Shown here one piece after another: positions 50,038-63,653 of a DNA stretch of 64,000 nt. The notes below the pieces were generated by a model, which saw only the letters and a program-made list of their open reading frames with translations, did no database searches and was not told the origin of the DNA. The stretch comes from Ilex aquifolium (taxonomy: Eukaryota > Streptophyta > Magnoliopsida > Aquifoliales > Aquifoliaceae): the NCBI GenBank assembly GCA_951799425.1, contig OX637402.1, forward strand, positions 1,922,501 to 1,986,500, written 5' to 3'. Position 1 is the stretch's first letter. Each line of letters starts with the position of its first letter. Position numbers and translations under genes: made by a program.

Positions 50038-51559
50038 GTCAAAATAATGATTCCATTGAATCCGGAAGGTCGAAAAATATTGGGAGTGGTAATATGGATG
50101 TATTGGAAGTTAGGAAGTGTCTCGGAGTTAAAATACACTTTAGCGAGAATTTGGGTAAAAATGGGTATTGAACACTACTTAGTGTTTTGGCCATAACTTT
50201 TTATCTTTAAGTCCAATTGATCTGAAATTTTTACAGTAGATAGTAGACATCTAGGGCTACAAAAGTATGTCTCATGAACATTTTCCAATTCGACCTCTAA
50301 ATGGGTCAAAACTGCATTGGAAGTTGAAACAAAAATCTGGCAGTCAACCGTACCGGTACGCCGAACTCCAGTAGCTAAACCGTACCGGTACGCCCGATAA
50401 AGCCAGCCCGATCCGACTGCGGGTCTTTCTCCATTTCCTCCACTATAAATACATTTTTTCACCTCCTTAGCCTTCATTACACCACTCCAAACCCTAGAAA
50501 ACATAAGAGAGGAAGAGAGAAAGAGAGAAACACAAGATCAAGAGAAAACAAGAGATTGAAGGGTTGATTCAAGATCAAAGCCCTAATTTTTCCAAGAACA
50601 TCAAGGTAGGGGTTTTCTCTCACTCACTTACATTGAGTCTAGGGTATTTATATATGTATGTTTTTGCTATCAATGGTATATATATGCTATAGAATCATCA
50701 TCTCTTAGGCTTTTTGCAAAGATTACATTGTTAGGGTTTAATACCCATTAAATCTCTTTTCTAACTTTAAAACCCTAGTTTTTGGGAGAGTGATGTATTT
50801 CTTTTTAAATGCTTCTTTATTATGAACTTCGAAAACCATAGTTGTTTGTGTGGGGTAGAAAAATGATGTTATTGTGATCTCATGTATTTTCCTTGTTGGT
50901 TGGGGAATTGTTACATAATATATCTTGGGGATTTTGGAGAGATGCGTGTAAAATGATATAAATATTGGAACGGTATGCTTGGTTGGGTTTTTTGTGATGC
51001 CTTGAGGGTGAGAGGTTCCTTATAAGGATGCTCATGCCAAGAGAGGAGAGTATGTGATTTCCCTCAAGAGGTTCCTTATAAGGATGCTTGAGTTTGTGAT
51101 GCCTTGAGGGTGAGAGGTTCCTTATAAGGATGTTCATGCCAAGAGAGGAGAGTATGTGATTTTCCTTAAGAAGTTCCTTATAAGGATGCTTAAGAAACTA
51201 AGCCTTGAGGGTGAGAGGTTCCTTATAAGGATGCTCATGCCAAAAGAGGATAGTATGTAATTTTCCTCAAGAGGTTCCTTATAAGGATGCTTGAGTAACC
51301 AAGCCTTGAGGGTGAGAGGTTTCTTATAAGGATGCTCATGCCTAAAGAGGACAATATTGTAACACCCCGAATTTTCTTTTATATATTTATAGAGATATAT
51401 ATATATAGTAAATAAAAAGTGTAAATATGTAGATATATGTAGTGACATAAGAATAAACCCTAGGAATAAATGCTATGGAGACAATTTGATTGGGAAGTTA
51501 CGTGTCGAAGATGTTTAAACTTGTAAAGGGTGATTAGACAAGTTTCTAAAAGTTTGTAG
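50038..51559 (+). repeat. Satellite unit 34
   Basis: Length 1522 bp, unit 27 type. TATA box at 50444, sub-repeat block 50996-51353, TGTAACACC at 51358. Starts the second 4538-bp trimer. Confidence 0.97.
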
Positions 51560-53067
51560 GTCAAAATAATGATTCCATTGAATCCGGAAGGTCGAAAAAC
51601 ATTGGGAGTGGTAATATGGATGTATTGGAAGTTAGGAAGTGTCTCGGAGTTAAAATACACTTTAGCGAGAATTTGGGTAAATATGGGTATTGAACACTAC
51701 TTAGTGTTTTGGCCATAACTTTTTATCTTTAAGTCCAATTGATCTGAAATTTTTACAGTAGAGAGTAGACATCTAGGGCTACAAAAGTATGTCTCATGAA
51801 CATTTTCCAATTCCACCTCTAAATAAATCAAAACTGCATTGGAAGTTGAAACAAAAATCTGGCAGTCAAACCGTACCGGTACGCCGAACTCCAGTAGCTA
51901 AACCGTACCGGTACGCCCGATAAAGCCAGCCCGATCCGACTGCGGGTCTTTCTCCATTTCCTCCACTATAAATACATTTTTTCACCTCCTTAGCCTTCAT
52001 TACACCACTCCAAACCCTAGAAAACATAAGAGAGGAAGAGAGAAAGAGAGAAACACAAGAGATTGAAGGGTTGATTCAAGATCAAAGCCCTAATTTTTCC
52101 AAGAACATCAAGGTAGGGGTTTTCTCTCACTCACTTACATTGAGTCTAGGGTATTTATATATGTATGTTTTTGCTATCAATGGTATATATATGCTATAAA
52201 ATCATCATCTCTTAGGCTTTTTGCAAAGATTACATTGTTAGGGTTTAATACCCATTAAATCTCTTTTCTAGCTTTAAAACCCTAGTTTTTGGGAGAGTGA
52301 TGTATTTCTTTTTAAATGCTTCTTTATTATGAACTTCGAAAACCATAGTTGTTTGTGTGGGGTAGAAAAATGATGTTATTGTGATCTCATGTATTTTCCT
52401 TGTTGGTTGGGGAATTGTTACATAATATATCTTGGGGATTTTGGAGAGATGCGTGTAAAATGATATAAATATTGGAACGGTATGCTTGGTTGGGTTTTTT
52501 GTGATGCCTTGAGGGTGAGAGGTTCCTTATAAGGATGCTCATGCCAAGAGAGGAGAGTATGTGATTTCCCTCAAGAGGTTCCTTATAAGGATGCTTGAGT
52601 TTGTGATGCCTTGAGGGTGAGAGGTTCCTTATAAGGATGTTCATGCCAAGAGAGGAGAGTATGTGATTTTCCTTAAGAAGTTCCTTATAAGGGTGCTTAA
52701 GAAACTAAGCCTTGAGGGTGAGAGGTTCCTTATAAGGATGCTCATGCCAAAAGAGGATAGTATGTAATTTTCCTCAAGAGGTTCCTTATAAGGATGCTTG
52801 AGTAACCAAGCCTTGAGGGTGAGAGGTTCCTTATAAGGATGCTCATGCCAAAAGAGGACAATATTGTAACACCCCGAATTTTCTTTTATATATTTATAGA
52901 GATATATATATATATAGTAAATAAAAAGTGTAAATATGTAGATATATGTAGTGACATAAGAATAAACCGTAGGAATAAATGCTATGGAGACAATTTGATT
53001 GGGAAGTTACGTGTCGAAGATGTTTAAACTTGTAAAGGGTGATAGACAAGTTTCTAAAAGTTTGTAG
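51560..53067 (+). repeat. Satellite unit 35
   Basis: Length 1508 bp, second short class. TATA box at 51967, sub-repeat block 52503-52860, TGTAACACC at 52865. Differs from unit 32 by a patch (AGAGAGTAG, TTCCACCTC, AAATAAATC near 51760-51830) and by CTATAAAATC; matches unit 38. Confidence 0.97.
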
Positions 53068-54575
53068 GTCAAAATAATGATTCCATTGAATCCGGAAGGT
53101 CGAAAAACATTGGGAGTGGTAATATGGATGTATTGGAAGTTAGGAAGTGTCTCGGAGTTAAAATACACTTTAACGAGAATTTGGGTAAAAATGGGTATTG
53201 AACACTACTTAGTGTTTTGGCCATAACTTTTTATCTTTAAGTCCAATTGATCTGAAATTTTTACAGTAGAGAGTAGACATCTAGGGCTACAAAAGTATGT
53301 CTCATGAACATTTTCCAATTCGACCTCTAAATAAATCAAAACTGCATTGGAAGTTGAAACAAAAATCTGGCAGTCAAACCGTACCGGTACGCCGAACTCC
53401 AGTAGCTAAACCGTACCGGTACGCCCGATAAAGCCAGCCCGATCCGACTGCGGGTCTTTCTCCATTTCCTCCACTATAAATACATTTTGTCACCTCCTTA
53501 GCCTTCATTACACCACTCCAAACCCTAGAAAACATAAGAGAGGAAGAGAGAAAGAGAGAAAACAAGAGATTGAAGGGTTGATTCAAGATCAAAGCCCTAA
53601 TTTTTCCAAGAACATCAAGGTAGAGGTTTTCTCTCACTCACTTACATTGAGTCTAGGGTATTTATATATGTATGTTTTTGCTATCAATGGTATATATATG
53701 CTATAGAATCATCATCTCTTAGGCTTTTTGCAAAGATTACATTGTTAGGGTTTAATACCCATTAAATCTCTTTTCTAGCTTTAAAACCCTAGTTTTTGGG
53801 AGAGTGATGTATTTCTTCTTAAATGCTTCTTTATTATGAACTTCGAAAACCATAGTTGTTTGTGTGGGGTAGAAAAATGATGTTATTGTGATCTCATGTA
53901 TTTTCCTTGTTGGTTGGGGAATTGTTACATAATATATCTTGGGGATTTTGGAGAGATGCGTGTAAAATGATATAAATATTGGAACGGTATGCTTGGTTGG
54001 GTTGTTTGTGATGCCTTGAGGGTGAGAGGTTCCTTATAAGGATGCTCATGCCAAGAGAGGAGAGGATGTGATTTCCCTCAAGAGGTTCCTTATAAGGATG
54101 CTTGAGTTTGTGATGCCTTGAGGGTGAGAGGTTCCTTATAAGGATGTTCATGCCAAGAGAGGAGAGTATGTGATTTTCCTTAAGAGGTTCCTTATAAGGA
54201 TGCTTAAGAAACTAAGCCTTGAGGGTGAGAGGTTCCTTATAAGGATGCTCATGCCAAAAGAGGATAGTATGTAATTTTCCTCAAGAGGTTCCTTATAAGG
54301 ATGCTTGAGTAACCAAGCCTTGAGGGTGAGAGGTTCCTTATAAGGATGCTCATGCCAAAAGAGGACAATATTGTAACACCTCGAATTTTCTTTTATATAT
54401 TTATAGAGATATATATATATATAGTAAATAAAAAGTGTAAATATGTAGATATATGTAGTGACATAAGAATAAACCGTAGGAATAAATGCTATGGAGACAA
54501 TTTGATTGAGAAGTTACGTGTCGAAGATGTTTAAACTTGGAAAGGGTGATTAGACAAGTTTCTAAAAGTTTGTAG
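53068..54575 (+). repeat. Satellite unit 36
   Basis: Length 1508 bp, short class, unit 22 type. TATA box at 53475, sub-repeat block 54010-54367, terminus at 54372. The only unit I saw with the LTR-like terminus altered (TGTAACACCTCG). Confidence 0.97.
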
Positions 54576-56097
54576 GTCAAAATAATGATTCCATTGAATC
54601 CGGAAGGTCGAAAAATATTGGGAGTGGTAATATGGATGTATTGGAAGTTAGGAAGTGTCTCGGAGTTAAAATACACTTTAGCGAGAATTTGGGTAAAAAT
54701 GGGTATTGAACACTACTTAGTGTTTTGGCCATAACTTTTTATCTTTAAGTCCAATTGATCTGAAATTTTTACAGTAGATAGTAGACATCTAGGGCTACAA
54801 AAGTATGTCTCATGAACATTTTCCAATTCGACCTCTAAATGGGTCAAAACTGCATTGGAAGTTGAAACAAAAATCTGGCAGTCAACCGTACCGGTACGCC
54901 GAACTCCAGTAGCTAAACCGTACCGGTACGCCCGATAAAGCCAGCCCGATCCGACTGCGGGTCTTTCTCCATTTCCTCCACTATAAATACATTTTTTCAC
55001 CTCCTTAGCCTTCATTACACCACTCCAAACCCTAGAAAACATAAGAGAGGAAGAGAGAAAGAGAGAAACACAAGATCAAGAGAAAACAAGAGATTGAAGG
55101 GTTGATTCAAGATCAAAGCCCTAATTTTTCCAAGAACATCAAGGTAGGGGTTTTCTCTCACTCACTTACATTGAGTCTAGGGTATTTATATATGTATGTT
55201 TTTGCTATCAATGGTATATATATGCTATAGAATCATCATCTCTTAGGCTTTTTGCAAAGATTACATTGTTAGGGTTTAATACCCATTAAATCTCTTTTCT
55301 AACTTTAAAACCCTAGTTTTTGGGAGAGTGATGTATTTCTTTTTAAATGCTTCTTTATTATGAACTTCGAAAACCATAGTTGTTTGTGTGGGGTAGAAAA
55401 ATGATGTTATTGTGATCTCATGTATTTTCCTTGTTGGTTGGGGAATTGTTACATAATATATCTTGGGGATTTTGGAGAGATGCGTGTAAAATGATATAAA
55501 TATTGGAACGGTATGCTTGGTTGGGTTTTTTGTGATGCCTTGAGGGTGAGAGGTTCCTTATAAGGATGCTCATGCCAAGAGAGGAGAGTATGTGATTTCC
55601 CTCAAGAGGTTCCTTATAAGGATGCTTGAGTTTGTGATGCCTTGAGGGTGAGAGGTTCCTTATAAGGATGTTCATGCCAAGAGAGGAGAGTATGTGATTT
55701 TCCTTAAGAAGTTCCTTATAAGGATGCTTAAGAAACTAAGCCTTGAGGGTGAGAGGTTCCTTATAAGGATGCTCATGCCAAAAGAGGATAGTATGTAATT
55801 TTCCTCAAGAGGTTCCTTATAAGGATGCTTGAGTAACCAAGCCTTGAGGGTGAGAGGTTTCTTATAAGGATGCTCATGCCTAAAGAGGACAATATTGTAA
55901 CACCCCGAATTTTCTTTTATATATTTATAGAGATATATATATATAGTAAATAAAAAGTGTAAATATGTAGATATATGTAGTGACATAAGAATAAACCCTA
56001 GGAATAAATGCTATGGAGACAATTTGATTGGGAAGTTACGTGTCGAAGATGTTTAAACTTGTAAAGGGTGATTAGACAAGTTTCTAAAAGTTTGTAG
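54576..56097 (+). repeat. Satellite unit 37
   Basis: Length 1522 bp, unit 27 type. TATA box at 54982, sub-repeat block 55534-55891, TGTAACACC at 55896. Starts the third 4538-bp trimer. Confidence 0.97.
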
Positions 56098-57605
56098 GTC
56101 AAAATAATGATTCCATTGAATCCGGAAGGTCGAAAAACATTGGGAGTGGTAATATGGATGTATTGGAAGTTAGGAAGTGTCTCGGAGTTAAAATACACTT
56201 TAGCGAGAATTTGGGTAAATATGGGTATTGAACACTACTTAGTGTTTTGGCCATAACTTTTTATCTTTAAGTCCAATTGATCTGAAATTTTTACAGTAGA
56301 GAGTAGACATCTAGGGCTACAAAAGTATGTCTCATGAACATTTTCCAATTCCACCTCTAAATAAATCAAAACTGCATTGGAAGTTGAAACAAAAATCTGG
56401 CAGTCAAACCGTACCGGTACGCCGAACTCCAGTAGCTAAACCGTACCGGTACGCCCGATAAAGCCAGCCCGATCCGACTGCGGGTCTTTCTCCATTTCCT
56501 CCACTATAAATACATTTTTTCACCTCCTTAGCCTTCATTACACCACTCCAAACCCTAGAAAACATAAGAGAGGAAGAGAGAAAGAGAGAAACACAAGAGA
56601 TTGAAGGGTTGATTCAAGATCAAAGCCCTAATTTTTCCAAGAACATCAAGGTAGGGGTTTTCTCTCACTCACTTACATTGAGTCTAGGGTATTTATATAT
56701 GTATGTTTTTGCTATCAATGGTATATATATGCTATAAAATCATCATCTCTTAGGCTTTTTGCAAAGATTACATTGTTAGGGTTTAATACCCATTAAATCT
56801 CTTTTCTAGCTTTAAAACCCTAGTTTTTGGGAGAGTGATGTATTTCTTTTTAAATGCTTCTTTATTATGAACTTCGAAAACCATAGTTGTTTGTGTGGGG
56901 TAGAAAAATGATGTTATTGTGATCTCATGTATTTTCCTTGTTGGTTGGGGAATTGTTACATAATATATCTTGGGGATTTTGGAGAGATGCGTGTAAAATG
57001 ATATAAATATTGGAACGGTATGCTTGGTTGGGTTTTTTGTGATGCCTTGAGGGTGAGAGGTTCCTTATAAGGATGCTCATGCCAAGAGAGGAGAGTATGT
57101 GATTTCCCTCAAGAGGTTCCTTATAAGGATGCTTGAGTTTGTGATGCCTTGAGGGTGAGAGGTTCCTTATAAGGATGTTCATGCCAAGAGAGGAGAGTAT
57201 GTGATTTTCCTTAAGAAGTTCCTTATAAGGGTGCTTAAGAAACTAAGCCTTGAGGGTGAGAGGTTCCTTATAAGGATGCTCATGCCAAAAGAGGATAGTA
57301 TGTAATTTTCCTCAAGAGGTTCCTTATAAGGATGCTTGAGTAACCAAGCCTTGAGGGTGAGAGGTTCCTTATAAGGATGCTCATGCCAAAAGAGGACAAT
57401 ATTGTAACACCCCGAATTTTCTTTTATATATTTATAGAGATATATATATATATAGTAAATAAAAAGTGTAAATATGTAGATATATGTAGTGACATAAGAA
57501 TAAACCGTAGGAATAAATGCTATGGAGACAATTTGATTGGGAAGTTACGTGTCGAAGATGTTTAAACTTGTAAAGGGTGATAGACAAGTTTCTAAAAGTT
57601 TGTAG
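56098..57605 (+). repeat. Satellite unit 38
   Basis: Length 1508 bp, second short class, matches unit 35 (TTCCACCTC, CTATAAAATC). TATA box at 56505, sub-repeat block 57041-57398, TGTAACACC at 57403. Confidence 0.97.
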
Positions 57606-59113
57606 GTCAAAATAATGATTCCATTGAATCCGGAAGGTCGAAAAACATTGGGAGTGGTAATATGGATGTATTGGAAGTTAGGAAGTGTCTCGGAGTTAAA
57701 ATACACTTTAACGAGAATTTGGGTAAAAATGGGTATTGAACACTACTTAGTGTTTTGGCCATAACTTTTTATCTTTAAGTCCAATTGATCTGAAATTTTT
57801 ACAGTAGAGAGTAGACATCTAGGGCTACAAAAGTATGTCTCATGAACATTTTCCAATTCGACCTCTAAATAAATCAAAACTGCATTGGAAGTTGAAACAA
57901 AAATCTGGCAGTCAAACCGTACCGGTACGCCGAACTCCAGTAGCTAAACCGTACCGGTACGCCCGATAAAGCCAGCCCGATCCGACTGCGGGTCTTTCTC
58001 CATTTCCTCCACTATAAATACATTTTGTCACCTCCTTAGCCTTCATTACACCACTCCAAACCCTAGAAAACATAAGAGAGGAAGAGAGAAAGAGAGAAAA
58101 CAAGAGATTGAAGGGTTGATTCAAGATCAAAGCCCTAATTTTTCCAAGAACATCAAGGTAGAGGTTTTCTCTCACTCACTTACATTGAGTCTAGGGTATT
58201 TATATATGTATGTTTTTGCTATCAATGGTATATATATGCTATAGAATCATCATCTCTTAGGCTTTTTGCAAAGATTACATTGTTAGGGTTTAATACCCAT
58301 TAAATCTCTTTTCTAGCTTTAAAACCCTAGTTTTTGGGAGAGTGATGTATTTCTTCTTAAATGCTTCTTTATTATGAACTTCGAAAACCATAGTTGTTTG
58401 TGTGGGGTAGAAAAATGATGTTATTGTGATCTCATGTATTTTCCTTGTTGGTTGGGGAATTGTTACATAATATATCTTGGGGATTTTGGAGAGATGCGTG
58501 TAAAATGATATAAATATTGGAACGGTATGCTTGGTTGGGTTGTTTGTGATGCCTTGAGGGTGAGAGGTTCCTTATAAGGATGCTCATGCCAAGAGAGGAG
58601 AGGATGTGATTTCCCTCAAGAGGTTCCTTATAAGGATGCTTGAGTTTGTGATGCCTTGAGGGTGAGAGGTTCCTTATAAGGATGTTCATGCCAAGAGAGG
58701 AGAGTATGTGATTTTCCTTAAGAGGTTCCTTATAAGGATGCTTAAGAAACTAAGCCTTGAGGGTGAGAGGTTCCTTATAAGGATGCTCATGCCAAAAGAG
58801 GATAGTATGTAATTTTCCTCAAGAGGTTCCTTATAAGGATGCTTGAGTAACCAAGCCTTGAGGGTGAGAGGTTCCTTATAAGGATGCTCATGCCAAAAGA
58901 GGACAATATTGTAACACCCCGAATTTTCTTTTATATATTTATAGAGATATATATATATATAGTAAATAAAAAGTGTAAATATGTAGATATATGTAGTGAC
59001 ATAAGAATAAACCGTAGGAATAAATGCTATGGAGACAATTTGATTGAGAAGTTACGTGTCGAAGATGTTTAAACTTGGAAAGGGTGATTAGACAAGTTTC
59101 TAAAAGTTTGTAG
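57606..59113 (+). repeat. Satellite unit 39
   Basis: Length 1508 bp, short class, unit 22 type. TATA box at 58013, sub-repeat block 58548-58905, TGTAACACC at 58910. Last unit of the regular trimer region. Confidence 0.97.
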
Positions 59114-60637
59114 GTCAAAATAATGATTCCATTGAATCCGGAAGGTCGAAAAATATTGGGAGTGGTAATATGGATGTATTGGAAGTTAGGAAGTGTCTCG
59201 GAGTTAAAATACACTTTAGCGAGAATTTGGGTAAAAATGTGTATTGAACACTACTTAGTGTTTTGGCCATAACTTTTTATCTTTAAGTCCAATTGATCTG
59301 AAATTTTTACAGTAGATAGTAGACATCTAGGGCTACAAAAGTATGTCTCATGAACATTTTCCAATTCGACCTCTAAATGGGTCAAAACTGCATTGGAAGT
59401 TGAAACAAAAATCTGGCAGTCAACCGTACCGGTACGCCGAACTCCAGTAGCTAAACCGTACCGGTACGCCCGATAAAGCCAACCCGATCCGACTGCGGGT
59501 CTTTCTCCATTTCCTCCACTATAAATACATTTTTTCACCTCCTTAGCCTTCATTACACCACTCCAAACCCTAGAAAACATAAGAGAGGAAGAGAGAAAGA
59601 GAGAAACACAAGATCAAGAGAAAACAAGAGATTGAAGGGTTGATTCAAGATCAAAGCCCTAATTTTTCCAAGAACATCAAGGTAGGGGTTTTCTCTCACT
59701 CACTTACATTGAGTCTAGGGTATTTATATATGTATGTTTTTGCTATCAATGGTATATATATGCTATAGAATCATCATCTCTTAGGCTTTTTGCAAAGATT
59801 ACATTGTTAGGGTTTAATACCCATTAAATCTCTTTTCTAGCTTTAAAACCCTAGTTTTTGGGAGAGTGATGTATTTCTTTTTAAATGCTTCTTTATTATG
59901 AACTTCGAAAACCATAGTTGTTTGTGTGGGGTAGAAAAATGATGTTATTGTGATCTCATGTATTTTCCTTGTTGGTTGGGGAATTGTTACATAATATATC
60001 TTGGAGATTTTGGAGAGATGCGTGTAAAATGATATAAATATTGGAACGGTATGCTTGGTTGGGTTTTTTGTGATGCCTTGAGGGTGAGAGGTTCCTTATA
60101 AGGATGCTCATGCCAAGAGAGGAGAGTATGTGATTTCCCTCAAGAGGTTCCTTATAAGGATGCTTGAGTTTGTGATGCCTTGAGGGTGAGAGGTTCCTTA
60201 TAAGGATGTTCATGCCAAGAGAGGAGAGTATGTGATTTTCCTTAAGAAGTTCCTTATAAGGATGCTTAAGAAACTAAGCCTTGAGGGTGAGAGGTTCCTT
60301 ATAAGGATGCTCATGCCAAAAGAGGATAGTATGTAATTTTCCTCAAGAGGTTCCTTATAAGGATGCTTGAGTAACCAAGCCTTGAGGGTGAGAGGTTCCT
60401 TATAAGGATGCTCATGCCAAAAGAGGACAATATTGTAACACCCCGAATTTTCTTTTATATATTTATAGAGATATATATATATATAGTAAATAAAAAGTGT
60501 AAATATGTAGATATATGTAGTGACATAAGAATAAACCGTAGGAATAAATGCTATGGAGACAATTTGATTGGGAAATTACGTGTCGAAGATGTTTAAACTT
60601 GGAAAGGGTGATTAGACAAGTTTCTAAAAGTTTGTAG
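59114..60637 (+). repeat. Satellite unit 40
   Basis: Length 1524 bp, long class with (AT)7. TATA box at 59520, sub-repeat block 60072-60429, TGTAACACC at 60434. Private changes AATGTGTATTG, GCCAACCCG, TTGGAGATTT and GGGAAATTACG suggest it sits at the edge of the homogenised block. Confidence 0.97.
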
Positions 60638-62145
60638 GTCAAAATAATGATTCCATTGAATCCGGAAGGTCGAAAAACATTGGGAGTGGTAATATGGATG
60701 TATTGGAAGTTAGGAAGTGTCTCGGAGTAAAAATACACTTTAACGAGAATTTGGGTAAAAATGGGTATTGAACACTACTTAGTGTTTTGGCCATAAATTT
60801 TTATCTTTAAGTCCAATTGATCTGAAATTTTTACAGTAGAGAGTAGACATCTAGGGCTACAAAAGTATGTCTCATGAACATTTTCCAATTCGACCTCTAA
60901 ATGAGTCAAAACTGCATTGGAAGTTGAAACAAAAATCTGGCAGTCAAACCGTACCGGTACGCCGAACTCCAGTAGCTAAACCGTACCGGTACGCCCGATA
61001 AAGCCAGCCCGATCCGACTGCGGGTCTTTCTCCATTTCCTCCACTATAAATACATTTTTTCACCTCCTTAGCCTTCATTACACCACTCCAAACCCTAGAA
61101 AACATAAGAGAGGAAGAGAGAAAGAGAGAAAACAAGAGATTGAAGGGTTGATTCAAGATCAAAGCCCTAATTTTTCCAAGAACATCAAGGTAGGGGTTTT
61201 CTCTCACTCACTTACATTGAGTCTAGGGTATTTATATATGTATGTTTTTGCTATCAATGGTATATATATGCTATAGAATCATCATCTCTTAGGCTTTTTG
61301 CAAAGATTACATTGTTAGGGTTTAATACCCATTAAATCTCTTTTCTAGCTTTAAAACCCTAGTTTTTGGGAGAGTGATGTATTTCTTCTTAAATGCTTCT
61401 TTATTATGAACTTCGAAAACCATAGTTGTTTGTGTGGGGTAGAAAAATGATGTTATTGTGATCTCATGTATTTTCCTTGTTGGTTGGGGAATTGTTACAT
61501 AATATATCTTGGGGATTTTGGAGAGATGCGTGTAAAATGATATAAATATTGGAACGGTATGCTTGGTTGGGTTGTTTGTGATGCCTTGAGGGTGAGAGGT
61601 TCCTTATAAGGATGCTCATGCCAAGAGAGGAGAGTATGTGATTTCCCTCAAGAGGTTCCTTATAAGGATGCTTGAGTTTGTGATGCCTTGAGGGTGAGAG
61701 GTTCCTTATAAGGATGTTCATGCCAAGAGAGGAGAGTATGTGATTTTCCTTAAGAAGTTCCTTATAAGGATGCTTAAGAAACTAAGCCTTGAGGGTGAGA
61801 GGTTCCTTATAAGGATGTTCATGCCAAAAGAGGATAGTATGTAATTTTCCTCAAGAGGTTCCTTATAAGGATGCTTGAGTAACCAAGCCTTGAGGGTGAG
61901 AGGTTCCTTATAAGGATGCTCATGCCAAAAGAGGACAATATTGTAACACCCCGAATTTTCTTTTATATATTTATAGAGATATATATATATATAGTAAATA
62001 AAAAGTGTAAATATGTAGATATATGTAGTGACATAAGAATAAACCGTAGGAATAAATGCTATGGAGACAATTTGATTGGGAAGTTACGTGTCGAAGATGT
62101 TTAAACTTGGAAAGGGTGATTAGACAAGTTTCTAAAAGTTTGTAG
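60638..62145 (+). repeat. Satellite unit 41
   Basis: Length 1508 bp. TATA box at 61045, sub-repeat block 61580-61937, TGTAACACC at 61942. Combines the 17-bp leader deletion with TTTTTTCACC and AAATGAGTC. CATAAATTTT near 60795 is shared with unit 43. Confidence 0.97.
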
Positions 62146-63653
62146 GTCAAAATAATGATTCCATTGAATCCGGAAGGTCGAAAAACATTGGGAGTGGTAA
62201 TATGGATGTATTGGAAGTTAGGAAGTGTCTCGGAGTTAAAATACACTTTAACGAGAATTTGGGTAAAAATGGGTATTGAACACTACTTAGTGTTTTGGCC
62301 ATAACTTTTTATCTTTAAGTCCAATTGATCTGAAATTTTTACAGTAGAGAGTAGACATCTAGGGCTACAAAAGTATGTCTCATGAACATTTTCCAATTCG
62401 ACCTCTAAATGAGTCAAAACTGCATTGGAAGTTGAAACAAAAATCTGGCAGTCAAACCATACCGGTACGCCGAACTCCAGTAGCTAAACCGTACCGGTAC
62501 GCCCGATAAAGCCAGCCCGATCCGACTGCGGGTCTTTCTCCATTTCCTCCACTATAAATACATTTTTTCACCTCCTTAGCCTTCATTACACCACTCCAAA
62601 CCCTAGAAAACATAAGAGAGGAAGAGAGAAAGAGAGAAAACAAGAGATTGAAGGGTTGATTCAAGATCAAAGCCCTAATTTTTCCAAGAACATCAAGGTA
62701 GGGGTTTTCTCTCACTCACTTACATTGAGTCTAGGGTATTTATATATGTATGTTTTTGCTATCAATGGTATATATATGCTATAGAATCATCATCTCTTAG
62801 GCTTTTTGCAAAGATTACATTGTTAGGGTTTAATACCCATTAAATCTCTTTTCTAGCTTTAAAACCCTAGTTTTTGGGAGAGTGATGTATTTCTTCTTAA
62901 ATGCTTCTTTATTATGAACTTCGAAAACCATAGTTGTTTGTGTGGGGTAGAAAAATGATGTTATTGTGATCTCATGTATTTTCCTTGTTGGTTGGGGAAT
63001 TGTTACATAATATATCTTGGGGATTTTGGAGAGATGCGTGTAAAATGATATAAATATTGGAACGGTATGCTTGGTTGGGTTGTTTGTGATGCCTTGAGGG
63101 TGAGAGGTTCCTTATAAGGATGCTCATGCCAAGAGAGGAGAGTATGTGATTTCCCTCAAGAGGTTCCTTATAAGGATGCTTGAGTTTGTGATGCCTTGAG
63201 GGTGAGAGGTTCCTTATAAGGATGTTCATGCCAAGAGAGGAGAGTATGTGATTTTCCTTAAGAAGTTCCTTATAAGGATGCTTAAGAAACTAAGCCTTGA
63301 GGGTGAGAGGTTCCTTATAAGGATGCTCATGCCAAAAGAGGATAGTATGTAATTTTCCTCAAGAGGTTCCTTATAAGGATGCTTGAGTAACCAAGCCTTG
63401 AGGGTGAGAGGTTCCTTATAAGGATGCTCATGCCAAAAGAGGACAATATTGTAACACCCCGAATTTTCTTTTATATATTTATAGAGATATATATATATAT
63501 AGTAAATAAAAAGTGTAAATATGTAGATATATGTAGTGACATAAGAATAAACCGTAGGAATAAATGCTATGGAGACAATTTGATTGGGAAGTTACGTGTC
63601 GAAGATGTTTAAACTTGGAAAGGGTGATTAGACAAGTTTCTAAAAGTTTGTAG
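62146..63653 (+). repeat. Satellite unit 42
   Basis: Length 1508 bp. TATA box at 62553, sub-repeat block 63088-63445, TGTAACACC at 63450. The first 12-bp palindrome is broken (CATACCGGTACG). Otherwise like unit 41. Confidence 0.97.

Larger units (their letters stand above)
45500..59113 (+). repeat. Three copies of a 4538-bp trimer (units 31-33, 34-36, 37-39)
   Basis: Each trimer is long (1522, with TCTAACTTT), second short class (1508, 16-bp leader loss, GTAAATATGGG) and first short class (1508, 17-bp leader loss, GAGAGGATGTG). Copies 2 and 3 share extra variants (TTCCACCTC, CTATAAAATC) absent from copy 1, so copy 2 to 3 is the newer duplication. Confidence 0.88.
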
